The notes beneath the pieces were generated by a model. The model saw only the letters and a program-made list of their open reading frames with translations. It made no database searches and had not been told where the DNA came from. The position numbers were made by a program, and so were the translations under genes. A stretch of DNA of 64,000 bases, taken from Ascidia mentula. Its lineage: Eukaryota; Chordata; Ascidiacea; Phlebobranchia; Ascidiidae. The stretch is taken from the NCBI GenBank assembly GCA_947561715.1, contig OX387202.1, positions 11,235,001 to 11,299,000 on the forward strand. The letters are read 5' to 3'. Of this stretch, positions 47,398 through 59,799 are shown piece after piece (positions within the stretch are counted from its first letter, which is position 1; each line of letters opens with the position of its first letter).

Positions 47398-49320
47398 ATG
47401 GGATATAAACTTGCTTCAGCATCTGCGCCATTGAAGGATGTGTGAGTTTTAAATGTGATGTTAAAACTTGTTTAAGTACAATGCATCTAATTTATGTATT
47501 TAAAAATTGGGGCAATATGCACAGATTATCTTATAATTGTAAGAAAAATAGCCGTCCCATGATGATGAAAACAGTATGCCATCAGAATTAGTTAAACATT
47601 AGTTGGTGCTAAAACATTTTAAACAAATATATAATTCACCAAGCAAGAGCTTATAAAAGAGCTGCATATAGTGCACACGGTTTCGACCTATTAGGTCTCA
47701 TTGGTGCAGCTTGCATTGTACAGATGTTGCCATTGTGTGGACTTTACAGTCTCTGACACTTCGTTGAGAACTTAACTTACTCCTAAAATTCCGCCTAGCT
47801 AGCATTGATGAGACCTAATACGTCAAAATGGTTTGCATTGCGTAAATATATGAAACATGTCAGATCATGGAGATGTTGTTTATTACGGAATTTGTATAAC
47901 ATGTTTTGTATTAATTTAGCCCTGGAGATGGTGGTCCAATTGAAGACCCCATCGACAGGGAAAAGAACAGAACTTACCATGATATTGAGCTTGAAGTTCC
48001 GGAGTTTGAGATGAAAAGTAAAATAAATCCTTTGCCATTGATGTGGTCATGGGTTTATTACTCTTTTACCGGACCTGCACATATAGCACACAGTAAGTAA
48101 TGGCTTTGTAACCTATGCCCTTTGTGTATATTCAGGACAAACTTAATCCAGCTTTAAAATAAAACCAGAGTGCTTTGTATTGCCCAATCCTTGCCATAAA
48201 TATATAGATATGTATATATACCCTTTCTGACGTGTAAATGGCTTTGCTTTCCATGTATATCACAATCACATTGGTATTTTGCAAAGGGTTACAAAGCATG
48301 TTAACTTTGCATGTGTTAAAGAATGCTTGGCTAATTAGCTAACTTAAGTGATTTCTTATCAAACCAAATAGTACAAAGCAAATTTATTATTAAAAACTGC
48401 ATCTTGCAATCATATTTGGTCTTTCACAAAAATATGTTTTTTGGACTCTTTTAGCAGTATTTTCATATATTGGACGGTCCAATTTGGACCAATGTGCTTG
48501 GGTTCTGTAACTCGTACAACACAAATCTCACAGCCTGCAAAAATAACAGTTTCGTCATTGTTACATGCAGAATTTTTTGACTCCATCAGCATTCAGCAGC
48601 TACGCCGCTTTTATCACCGAAAACTTCGAAGGGTGCCAGAAATTTGCGAGTGTCCTGTTTGATTTGATTTGTGTTTATGAGGCTGAAAAACAATTCGACA
48701 GAGACAGGTGCATAGAAAAAAATTTATGTGTTTTAAAATCAATCCATATTTAACAAGCCCATCCCATTTGCATGACAGATAAGAGATTGTATGTTTTAAA
48801 ACAAAAAACACAAACTAAAGTGTTGTTATTTTCTTTCAAGAAAATATGAGCAGGAGATTCTGCATATTCTCCACAACCGAGTTCAGGCATGCATAACCAA
48901 GAACACAGCCAACCACATGTGCTAAAATACATGTGGTAAAATACAGGAATTTGAAAGACAGACTGAAAATGCATGGCGTACCAAGTGTAAGTTGTGATAC
49001 CAGTTTATATTTTCATTACTCAGTGCATTGGTGTAGATACAAAACAGCATTAAAATTTTCTGTCTTTTCATTGCATGTAAGGTTATTAAAAAATCAGATT
49101 TTTTTGTGTGTGCCAGTTATAATTGTCAGGTTAATTATGTACATTGTTGGAAACTTTTTCAACGAATCCTTGTTTTTGAACATTTTTTCCTGTAGATGGT
49201 GATATCGGACAACACATTAATGCTCGAAAAGTGTTGAACAAACAGAAGAATCGTTTTATTGAAACCAGATACTTGGCGGCAAAGAATGGAGAAAAGGTGA
49301 ACACTGAGGAGGATTCGTAA
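47398..49320 (+). pseudogene. NDUFB10: NDUFB10-like gene (complex I PDSW subunit) with two lesions
   Basis: NDUFB10 is an accessory subunit of mitochondrial NADH:ubiquinone oxidoreductase. Exons: 47398-47441 (start MGYKLASA), 47920-48092, 48571-48707, 48841-48986, 49196-49320 (stop TAA). All have GT-AG borders. Recognisable family segments are FYHRKLRRVPEICEC, VYEAEKQFDRD, YEQEILHILHNRVQAC and GDIGQHINARKVLNKQKNRF, in the family order and near the usual length of ~180-200 residues. Exon 3 has one base too many after CCTGTT, shifting frame. Exon 4 has an in-frame TAA within an imperfect repeat ACATGTGCTAAAAT/ACATGTGGTAAAAT. Borders of exon 4 are otherwise in phase. Either a recent pseudogene or a real gene with assembly errors; a second locus elsewhere would favour the first. 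Confidence 0.75.
47678..47770. mobile_element. SINE-like fragment in intron 1 of NDUFB10-like gene
   Basis: ACACGGTTTCGACCT...GGTCTCATTGGTGCAGC resembles the insertion at 23319-23403. Ends not defined. Confidence 0.4.
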
Positions 49321-49919
49321 ACAGAGTTCCGCGCATGTCTATTTATGTTGTGTTCTTAACTTTGAAACACTCGTGTGATGAGTGAGGGTTTCCGATCTTT
49401 GCAAAATTGAAACACATTCACAAGAAAGCATTCAGAGTCTTATGATAACTATGGTGATGGTGAAAGCAACAACATTTGGCGAAAAATGATCATAACCGTT
49501 TACTTAATTGCCATAAGAAAGCCAGTATTTTAGTTGGTATGTCAAACATGGTGAAATTATGCTTCGTTGCACGACTACTAATTATTATTATATTCTATGT
49601 TGGACCACACATATAAAATATTTGCAAATAAATATTAATAACATAGAAATCAGTGTGGTACTCACGTGTTGCGTGTCCATTGAAGCGTCAAGTGTAAACA
49701 TTTGTCTGTCGATGAAGCGATACCTCTTGCTGATATAAAAGAAATTGCGTAAATGTCTTGAAAACAGACTTATGGTGCAGTGATAAATAAATAGTATCAA
49801 ATAATATTTTGTTGTGCTTAAAAATCTGCGGCTTGCTTTTATTTTTAACGTCACATTGCAATATTAAATTAATTTTCTTTTCTAACTGTGCAGGCCTGGT
49901 AATATATAGCTATCTTCCC
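49321..49919. other. 3' flank of NDUFB10-like gene
   Basis: Non-coding. AATAAA occurs near 49626 and ATAAATAAATAG near 49783, possible polyadenylation signals. Nothing else recognised. Confidence 0.4.
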
Positions 49920-49937
49920 TGTGTTGGATGCCACCAT

Positions 49938-50399
49938 AGGCGTCGATTTTTCAACGTTTTGCAAAATACTAAGGGTGACTTTTCCAGGTTTCAAAAACCG
50001 GCAAAAAAAATCCGTCAGTCGTATCACCCTAAACATAGGAAACGACGCAAATTCCGTTTCGTGTCAGTTTCTTTTTACACCGAATCATGTTGTCGTAGCA
50101 CTAAATTTTAAACACTTTAATTACGAACCCCTATACTGAAAGCGGCACATTTTTGTTTCACTCGGTCTAATGCAAATTTAGTAATTATGAAGTAACAAAC
50201 AAATCATGCTACAACAACTGCTGCTTTGTCATGATTGTGACGGTGATAATACAGGTCGATTGAAACTAGCTTATATCGCTTAGTATAATGTATGTGGTTT
50301 TTCTGACAAGTAACTTAAACAAAATGCAGGGGTGACAATACATACGTTGTCACCCCTGTTTGTTTGTGAGGGGTGACATGTCACCCCTAAATCGACGCC
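49938..50399. repeat. Possible MITE with short inverted ends
   Basis: GGCGTCGATTT at 49938 is inverted as AAATCGACGCC at 50389. The right part also has internal dyads (AGGGGTGACATGTCACCCCT). No target duplication found, so the ends are uncertain. Confidence 0.35.
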
Positions 50400-50744
50400 A
50401 CCACACCTTGATATGCAATAATACCATGCTATTACCAAGCAAACAAACAATGTTTTTAAACTGTTGGTGCCTCTTTGTACATAGTTTTCAAAGTAACGTT
50501 GCAATTTTAAAGAAAGAGTAAGTTTGTATAGGAGTTACACACCACTGTAGAGTAAACCAACGACTTTTCATTTAAAAGAAGACCCTAACGAAGCTGCAAA
50601 ATTTTCAGACCCTGGAGTATCTTTTGAGAAAAGCAAAAAACTTCAACGCCTTATCGACAGATTTGAAACGCGGCCTCAAACAGTAACAAGAAAAAAACAA
50701 ACATTAACATGACTGTCTATTGCAAAATTGTAAATAGAGCCGTT
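50400..50744. other. Unassigned spacer
   Basis: Non-coding, no feature recognised before the intergenic block starts near 50745. Confidence 0.4.
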
Positions 50745-52858
50745 TCTATCCATGCTACTAATTTTTTAACTAGATAGTAGTCGAATACAACATTTATCGG
50801 TGGGAAGTATGGACAAATTGTTTACGTTTCAGCGGCGACAAACAGCGACTGGAGAGAATTTTTACTCAGTGGTCAGTTAGGAGTTATTTATGTGGATAAT
50901 TTTATCGATAATCAGCAGAGTAAAAACAAAATTAGACAAAATCCTTTACAACGATGTTAATAATGGAGCTGTTATCACGTGAAACGCCCCCGGCTTGTTG
51001 TTTTACGTCATTGCTGTTTCCCTTCTGTCTTTTGTTTCCCCTCTCTACCTTGACGCTTTTTGTAAGCTGCTCATTTGAGTACTGATGATGAACCCTGTAT
51101 GAGTTCGAAACGTCTACCAGCATTATGATGAACAGCATTCTAGCTTTGGCTTTTTTATTTAGAATGGAGTAATAGTTATTGTAATATCGTGGGCCAACCG
51201 GACGATGCCAGGTGTGTATCTCTTACATAGTGAGACTCAACCTCAACGTGATAACAAAAAAATTTTGGGAAGGTCCATGGCTTTTTGGTCACCACGTGGT
51301 TACGCCAATGGCCCCTAGTGAGTCACATCAGCGGCACCCCATTTCCTGTTAACCATCATCGAACGTGTATAATGTTGTTTTTTCCCTGTTAATCCATCTC
51401 AGCCTTGTCCAACATACACAGTGACTCGGCGTATTCCAACCATTACATTAAATTATAGATGAAATCCAGCCTTTACGCTGGAAATCCTAACTTTACAGAA
51501 AACAATGCCGTTCGCGGGCCTTGATGCGCCGCACCGATTGCACTCCCTCTCGTGGGGCCTGAATCCAACTAAGGGGGTGTGGTGCTGCCTGGTCTCCGCA
51601 TCTACAAGTAAATGTTCGGTCATTAGCAACACGCATTCTTTATGCAATCAATTTGTGTTTTTCATGCCGTACCGCTCCTGCACCTAGAAAATTGCCACTA
51701 ATTTTGTGGCTGATTCAGCTGTGGTTGCAATGCCTGTAAACCTTATGATTTACACTTGATAAGTTTGCCGAGAGATTTACTGTAAACAGTATTTTGTTTG
51801 ATTAACATATTTGGCTTGCAGAAATCAACATAATGAAATGTTGCGCAACGGGCAAAACAAATAAAGCTTTCCTTGTGTTGAAATAGCCTTGCCTTGGTCC
51901 TATATATCATCAAATACCCCTTGTTTGGGGAAAACCTTATGCAGAAGTCATAAAATTTTCAATAGCTTTATGACGGAACAAATACAAGTCGATTAAAGTT
52001 GAACATGATTTGCTGCTCACGAAAACTAATGCGAACATAAAAATTGTACATTTAAAGTTTTCAAATGGGGATGCTACACAAACAAGCACAATCTAAGTTA
52101 AATCACTTTTACATACATTGCATGCGTATAAAACAAAATCATACAAAGAGAACTGGAAACGTGATCACAAAGTACACAAATAACAGATACAAATATGAAC
52201 GCAACTGGCTTGAAAGCTGCAATCTATAATATAGTGCAGTGAAAAACAGCAAAAATACACACTGTAGTGGAATGCAACAAACTACATCTTTACATTCTTG
52301 TTTATATTAAACAATTATTTTCAATACACTGCACCTATCAACATGATTAAAGCCATTTCATAATCATTGAACTCAGAACAAAAGTTATTTGGAACAAAAA
52401 TGATTCATTGACAAATATTATATGACAAGATTCATGATAGATATGAAAGTTATGAGAGGGAAGAAATATATGGTACACAGCAAATTCCAACCCTTTTTTA
52501 CAATACAAGTTACACTTTGGCATTATTTTCAAGACCGGGCCTCCAAAATATGGCAAAAAATTACAGCATACATATACATAAATGACGAACGCAAATGACA
52601 CAGAACTTACAACCATGTATCGGGAAAAACCTTGGCAAAGACAGCCAAAAGCCAGGTGTATGCAGTCATATATTAGAAATATCAAATAGGGCCAACCTTA
52701 TAGAAGTAGATTTAAAACCATGAAAAGGGTATTCCTAAATACTTTGTGACGTCTTTTTTAGGATGCCCAGAAAACACGCGCTTGTTCAAACCAACGTTTA
52801 TTTGCATGAGGCGTTGGCTTTGCTATCGTCTGTGTTTTAGTTAAACATGTTGCATACC
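50745..52858. repeat. Intergenic block, copy c of four
   Basis: Matches copies a, b and d; same orientation of the ~110-bp invertible segment as copy a. It contains a private 194-bp insertion (50969-51162). Confidence 0.75.
50969..51162. mobile_element. 194-bp SINE-like insertion
   Basis: Flanked by the 7-bp duplication AATGGAG (50962-50968 and 51163-51169). The other blocks read straight through with one AATGGAG or AATGGAA. It contains GATGAACCCTGTATGAG and TTCGAAACG, the style of a non-LTR-derived tail. Confidence 0.65.
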
Positions 52859-52914
52859 TATCCTTCTTTAAAACTAATAATGGAGCAAACAAAGTGCTGT
52901 AGAACAGTGGTTCT

Positions 52915-53585
52915 TAACCTGGGTTCGATTTTAACCTGGGGTTAGACTAAGGTCCAATGATTTACAAAAAATCATCATTTTTTTAGTCACATTTTTTTTT
53001 AAATTAATTGCAGAGAGTTACGTAGGCACGGGGAGGTTGAATTGCAACCGTAAACATGACAACTATTTGTACTCGCATGAGTTTAGATAGTAATTTCTGG
53101 GCAATTGCGTGAATTTGAAAATCGTTCGTAGTCTCGGTTGACATGAACAATCAGCATATACATGACATCATTATGCTTCAGAAAAGGGCATTTAAAAACA
53201 TATGTTTCGTGCTGTTATGCAATCAAAAAACATTCCCACGAGCTAAATATGCTTTACAGAGCAACCTCGGGCGTCCAACTGAAATATTATGCGAGTTCAA
53301 AATCCCGGACTTTTTTCCCCGAACAATCTTTGAACACCATTGCATTCTAGTTGCAGAAAAACAAAAAAACATAACATCGTGCATGGGAAAATGACTTTGC
53401 TTGGACACAGTAACCCAAATTCATTAAAATTGTGTTACATTGATTTTAATTTATATTCCGTTTTGTTTTAAGCTTGTTTATTCTAATTAGGTTATTGCTA
53501 TTTTTGCTTTTCTTTTTCTTTATACTCTCAGGGTTCAACGAATGCTTGCGGAGGATCCAAAGGTTTCAGCGAATTTATAATGTCA
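52915..53585. mobile_element. hAT-like non-autonomous element, truncated right end
   Basis: Paralogue of 19424-20129 starting CAGTGGTTCTTAACC. The right inverted end is missing, and about ten bases near the left end are rearranged. Confidence 0.5.
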
Positions 53586-56500
53586 ATTCCTGTAGTGATA
53601 TTGATGTAAAGAAATATCGATGAAACTGATCAAGGATTCTGAAAAGGGTAAAATAACATAGTTGCATGTAACTCACAAAGAAAATAAACCAAGCAACTCA
53701 CGTTCATCTCTAGGTTGTTTATCAATGACTGATTTCTACAAAACAAGAACATACAGTTTTAGCACAAACTTTTCAAAATGGGTTTTAAATGCAAAATTTG
53801 TTAAGGACAAGACAAGCAATTCCCAAGTCAAGAATCAAAATTCAAAAGAAACACAGAAGATATTTAGTGTTTCACCAGGAACCAAATGGGAAACCCAACA
53901 GAAATCTATTTTGGCAACCATTTGAGAACCCAACAGATCGACGAATGATTGTAAGGTGCCACAAAGTGTAAACCTGTGTGCCTGAATCTAAAAGCCAGCG
54001 CAGAAACCTTATACGTCACATTGACCTTTATGGCTCTTTTGCACATAATCCTAATTGTTATTATTTACAAATTGCAGGTGCAAAGTTTTTTATAATATTA
54101 TTCCTATTTTGCATTGGTGACCTGCCCTACAAATCATGACCTCCCAATATCGTTCGCAGTCAGTCAGTTTATGGGTTGACCGAATTCAATATAATTCAAT
54201 AAAATATCCCTATCCAGAGTTCACTATATCATCAATTCACTATTTTAAGAATGAAATATTACCAGTATATCAATGCCTTCTTTAGTCAGATCCATTTCAG
54301 AGACAAATAATTTTTCAATCTTACTCAAGCAGGTGGAAAGATGGACAGCCCCATCAATACCAATGGCATTTTGTTCCAAGCCAACAAACTCCATCTTAAC
54401 AAAAGTAAGCATTAAAAAAATATAAATCCATCGATAACTTTAGATCTGAGCTTTTTAACTTTTTCATATTACCCCAAAAAGCAAATTGATCTAATCTGTG
54501 ACCCAATTATAAAATTGCAGCAAAACATGTCACAGTGTTTTCTGAACAAAAATAATTCTCAAAGATCTGGTCAATCAAATAATCCCAGTAACTTACTTCA
54601 CCTTAGATTCAAGCAATTGCTGACAAAGGTAATTTGATAAATATCATGCAGACAAATCTGTGAAACATTGTTGTATAACAAAACTCTCAAAACTTTGCTT
54701 AGCAACCCCATGATAGTCATGACCCACAGGTTGAAAACCACAGCCTAGTGTGAAAAATCCATCACCCCCAAAAAAGCAGCAAACATTAATTTAAAGGTTT
54801 TTAAAATAATCTGAATCATGGTTTTTCGAATTGTTTACCTTTGACTTGCGACATTTAATGGCGTTGCAGAATGTAGATACATCAGTTATACCACAATCTT
54901 GTACATCCAAAAACATAAGTTTATGAATAAATAAAGATAACTGGTTGATTCCTTCATTACCAATATTGTTGCTGGGAAGAAGAAGTTTCTTTATCTAAAA
55001 CAGAGCATTCTATTCAATTGCAAAAGGGGGTATATAACTTGATGTACACAAAACAATAAAAACTATCCTGAAGCCATTAATACAACAATGTACAAGTAAA
55101 TCGCACCTTGGTCTGTTGTTGTAACATAGTTACAGTCAGAGGTTTTAAATCGGTTATTCCACAATCATCAAGAAACAACTCCTGTATGTAAAAAACACAT
55201 TGTGCAAGAAGTTTTATTCCATCATTTCCAATTGGGTTATTTGAAAGCTCAAGTCGGGTAAGCTAAAAAATAAAGTAAACAGTTTGTTTCATACATACAT
55301 TAGGTTTTAGATAAATAAATGTTGGTAAAAAACAAATCAAATCATTTTAATGATTGCAAATTATAATCCATGAGTTACTGAGTTAACATCAAACATAAAT
55401 TTTTGGGATTACCATGCATTTCTTTGCCACAATAGAGTCAGTTAGTGGCCCCACGTTGAACACCTGGCACCTATCTAACACCAAGGCATCAGTTTTATCT
55501 ACACAAGCTGCAAGTTCTTGTAAACCATCATCACAAATTGGATTGTTGTCCAGTAATAGACAATGCATCTGTAATTGTATAACTCTTTATTATCAGTGAT
55601 GCACCGAAAGTTCAGTTTAGGAAACCGAAACTTTTATACTGCATGCAACGCTGATACGCAAAGTTTAGTGTAGATTAAAATCAATGTTTTTTTTGTTTGC
55701 TGTCACTGAAATGATGAAAATCAACTTTAAGTATTTGGTACAGCAGTCGAGGTTATTCTTTAAGTGCCCCAAAAAGCTGTATGATGAGATTCGATCCCAT
55801 CATTTATTTCGTTTTAGGAGATGGGTATTGGGCTTCGGCTGAATTAGAAAATTGCTGTTTCGGTGCATCACTACTTTTTATAGTAGTCAAGCAATTAATT
55901 TTTTAAAAAATTTAATTTATGAAACATTTTTGGTCTTAAAATAACACAACAACATTGATTTGTGGTAAACTTTAAACTTTTGCCAAGTCTTCACTGACTC
56001 TCGTTTACTTGTGTACAAATATACAAACCTTGGAATCTCTTTTCTTCATTTGTTCTGAAACTTTGCTCACATCTTTTATCTTACACGATTCAAGGATTAA
56101 TTCATCACTTCTTGGAACATGTGGTAAAATATACTCAATCTGTTCCCCTAGTATTGGGCAGCACAATATGTCGAGTGTATTAATCTGTCAAACACAACAA
56201 ACAACAGTTACAATAATTTTTATGGACAACTACAGTCGGCATCAGTTGGTAGCTGAACTGGTGAATAATAGTGATACCAAATTTTAATAAAGGAAAAATA
56301 CAACATATTTTTAAATTTACCACAAAAAAATGTGTGATTATAATTACCTTGCACTGCAATACTTGTAATGCTGGCCATAAATGCTTGTTTTTATTATTGA
56401 CAATCCTAACACGAAACACAGGCTCCTGAAACTTAGATAAAATCCGCGTAATAGCATGAATTGTGATGTTTGTGTCATCACCATTCACATCAAATGTAAA

Positions 56501-58891
56501 GCAAGCAGGAATACTGCTGACAAACTTATTGACCAACTCATCAGGAACTTCCAATAAATCAACAAACCACTCTTTCCATTCTGAAAAAAAAATTTTTACA
56601 TTCAAAGAGAGTAAATAATACCTTGTGTTACTAACAGACTGTTCTAAATTCCTATAAAAAAACATCCACAACAAACATTTCAAAGTGAATGTGATTGTTA
56701 AGTGTGTTTTGGGAAAGTGCGGAATCAGAAGGAAGGGTAGGCTGAAAGATGCAAACACAAAATTTTCTGTGATTAAGGTAGTTTGTTGGTGTTTCATTTG
56801 CAGGATTGCTATTGGTTCATGTGCAAGATGAATTAATTTTTCTGAAAAAAAACAAGAATTCTTCTATTTTACCAAAAATAGTACCTGACAGTACTGTACG
56901 AGATCCTTTGACATGTTCCATCATTTTGTTCAGAAATATGGATGATTTTTCTAAACAAAAACAGGTAAAACTTAAAAATATGATAGTGGTGGACATAAAG
57001 TTCAAGCCTTTTTTATCAACATAAAAATGGCCATCAATTATTTTGAAAAATTTCCTTTACTGTATACATCAACTCAAAAGCAAAGCTCATACTTTGGTTG
57101 GTACTTTTTCCTAGCATGAGACCACATAAAAACCTCCTAACCATACTCCATTGACCTCCAGCTACCACATCATCGATCATTTTCTCAAACTCTTCCTCTG
57201 GCATGTAGGTGCTGATATACTTGGCTGAGAAAATCTCCTGGAACAACTGGTGGCAAAAATATAGAATTTTGTCACCATCAAACAGGCATTGATTAAATGC
57301 AAGTTGACGAGCCACGACTATCACAAAATCTTGAGCATTCATGTCATCAAGGCCTTCTTCTTTGAGGTTTTCCATAGTAAAGATCACACTCCTTCGTAGC
57401 ATACCCTTGTAGGCCATTCTGCCAAGCGGTTCCCATAGATTGTTGATATCCAAGCCTCTGGCATGATTTGAATGCCTTAAATGCTCAAGGATTGCTGTAA
57501 AAACTCCAGTAACAGTAGTCACAGAATAGAGGTCATCAGCACTGCTGTACAGACCCACAATTACTATAAACTGTAATAGAATGGGATTATGACATAAATC
57601 AAATAACTGGGGGGCTTTTGTGTTTAATATATGCCAGAGTTGTACACTCTTTTCTCCAGCATAAGCATCGAACAACTGTTTCATGCTCTCAGTTGAAAGA
57701 TCTTGAATATAAATGGTCAAATCTGGACGCAATTCAGACGGAATGGTGATAATTGCATGGGGTCTTGAAGTGAAGATGAGCCTGGAGTCCTTGAAAAACT
57801 TTTTGCTGCAAAGATTAGCTACTAGCTGTTGAATAGACAGTGGTGTGTCATAAGAAGCATTTATTGGTTTTACATTTACAAGACTCCAAACAGCCTGATC
57901 GTAACCATCCATAATAAATACACACTTATCTGGATTGTTGACCATCCATGCAAAAGCATTTTCTCTAGTGCTGTTATCTAGACAAGGAAAAAGGTAATCC
58001 ATAAAAAGCTGCCGTGCAGTTAGCTTGTCACTGTATTCCATGTCCATGAATCGCAAATGGATTGGCACCAGATCACTAACAGCCCTTATTAACCTTTTGG
58101 ATGTAGTGGTTTTGCCAGACCCAGGTTGCCCAATTAGTGCAGTAAATTTTTTTTCGCTCACCAACTTAACTAAGTCATTGAAAGGCACATTATAGCCTAC
58201 TTGCAAGTTTCTACTAGAGGATTTTACAGTGGAGGATTTAAACACTTTACTTGCATCTTTTACCCCATCATAAAACTGGGTTTCTATGAAGGTAGGATGC
58301 ACAACAGGAAGGTCAACTGCAGATTTTAACTGAACAGGTAACAAAACATTTGCCTCTAGATGTTTCTCTTGGTATTGAACCACTTTGTGGATTGCTTCTT
58401 TGTTTATCCTGTCTGAAAAGCAAACAATTTTGATGAATGGATGCACACCTTTGAACAAAAACATTATCTTATGTTGACTGTTTAACTTCTGAAACTACTT
58501 TGCATTTTAGCATGCTAATTTTTGTGTTTTGTGATAATTACCCACATAGCTCTAGTAAATAAGTACATTTTCGGCATGTGATTTTATAACCGGTACCAAC
58601 TTTGTTCCGGAACTGCTTCCAAAGCTGGTTGTGCACTTGGTCCAGCAATTTGTTGAACATTTTGTTGAAAATTCTGGACAATTTGTAGATTTTCATAATT
58701 TAAAGTTTTGGTCAAATGAAATTTATTTTGATGGTGGTGCTCCTTAGTTCCAATATGAAGATTCTAAACATGTGTTTTTTAAAGTCACAAATGAGGCATT
58801 TCTTTGAACTTTTTTCACAAAAAAATGAATTTATACTGCTTACCTCACAGTTAATATTTTGCTCTGGAGAATTTGGTTTAGTCTCCTCCAT
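53583..58891 (-). CDS. NACHT-LRR receptor gene 3, 12 exons
   Basis: Intact paralogue, 891 codons. Exons: 58891-58844, 58763-58601, 58412-57093, 56950-56885, 56580-56348, 56184-56029, 55568-55413, 55262-55107, 54994-54839, 54394-54263, 53735-53702, 53638-53583. Exon 2 is 12 nt shorter than in gene 1, exons 3 and 5 each 3 nt shorter, all in frame. The four 156-nt LRR exons and the 132-nt LRR exon are open. The terminal exon is short and unlike those of genes 1 and 2. Intron 6 carries a hAT-type MITE. It lacks any first-exon array; its 5' flank keeps the ancestral arrangement also seen in broken form at gene 1. Close similarity of its NACHT exon to gene 1 suggests recent duplication or conversion. 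Confidence 0.85.
55594..55872. mobile_element. hAT-type MITE in intron 6 of gene 3
   Basis: Inverted ends AGTGATGCACCGAAA and TTTCGGTGCATCACT, about 280 bp apart, absent from the same intron of genes 1 and 2. The flanking CTTTATTA/CTTTTTAT pair is an imperfect 8-bp duplication. Confidence 0.7.
57093..58412 (-). CDS. NACHT-domain exon of gene 3
   Basis: 1,320 nt. Walker A GQPGSGKTT (Ser where genes 1 and 2 have Cys), Walker B FIMDGYDQ, TSRPHA. One codon is deleted near the start relative to the paralogues. Confidence 0.92.
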
Positions 58892-59344
58892 TGTGTGATT
58901 ACCAAGTTTGAATGGACATGCTTATAGCCTACTTTAAAACACAGTCTGGGCAGTTAATCAGAGATACTTTAACAAAATCTGTTTTACCATTAGAACCCAC
59001 TTGATAGTTGATACCTATTTCCTTGTAAGTAATGTTGAAACATTATTGCACACCACACACAAATATAGGTCTAGTAATCGAACTACAACGAAATAAAATA
59101 CACTAGTGCCTCGAGCTTACATTCGCTTGGAAAACTTTACATGGCCTTTGTTTGCTCGCCCAAAGTAGATATTACTGTCACGTAAAATTTGTTGGCTCGA
59201 GTCGAAGACCAAACATAACACTTACATATGGAAGCACACCAATTACTTTGTTTCCGCTGCCGCTTTTAACTCGAACAATGCACCCCCAAAGTCGACCAAA
59301 TTAAAATGGTCAAAGTTAGTTTGCGTTTCCATGGCAAATATTGT
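58892..59344 (-). promoter_or_regulatory. 5' flank of gene 3
   Basis: Closely matches the 5' flank of gene 1. Donor-like CCATAT|GTAAGTG lies at 59226/59225. Confidence 0.5.
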
Positions 59345-59799
59345 TGAAGCGTAACGGATGAAAGAATGGCTTCGATGACTCCCAATGCGTCATTTGTGTC
59401 AAGAAAGTTAAAAAAAAAACATTTTGATACTGACTGTTGTATAAAAAATCCCTTGCCATTTGTGCCAAGCGTTATCAATTCATTAAACTTACGAGCATCC
59501 AGGAAGCAAAATATATCGCGTGTCAAAATCATCAAAAATCAGGATTCCGTAGGGAATTCCCTTTTATTATTTTATTTAAAATTGGTATTTTGAAACCGCT
59601 TTCTACTATTTTTCGTTCGCACTCTGTCTTTCTGACGACATCGCTAGTTATCTCTTTGTGTTATGTCTTTCAACTTTTGCTACTTTTTCTCAATCTCCCT
59701 TGCCGCTTAATCGCAGCTTTGTTTCTGTCTCGTCTTTGATATCTCCCTACATATTTGCCACTCTTTCCACAAATAAACAGGTCATGGATCTCGGTCTAA
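59343..59799. other. Empty transposon target and distal 5' flank of gene 3
   Basis: A single GTTGAAGC at 59343-59350 marks the unoccupied site of the 8-kb transposon. The rest matches 17057-17510. An 89-codon minus-strand frame crosses the site (59535-59269), function unknown. Confidence 0.6.

Noticed and set aside
48410..48592. Minus-strand frame over NDUFB10-like intron 2
   Set aside because: Antisense to a supported exon; no motif.
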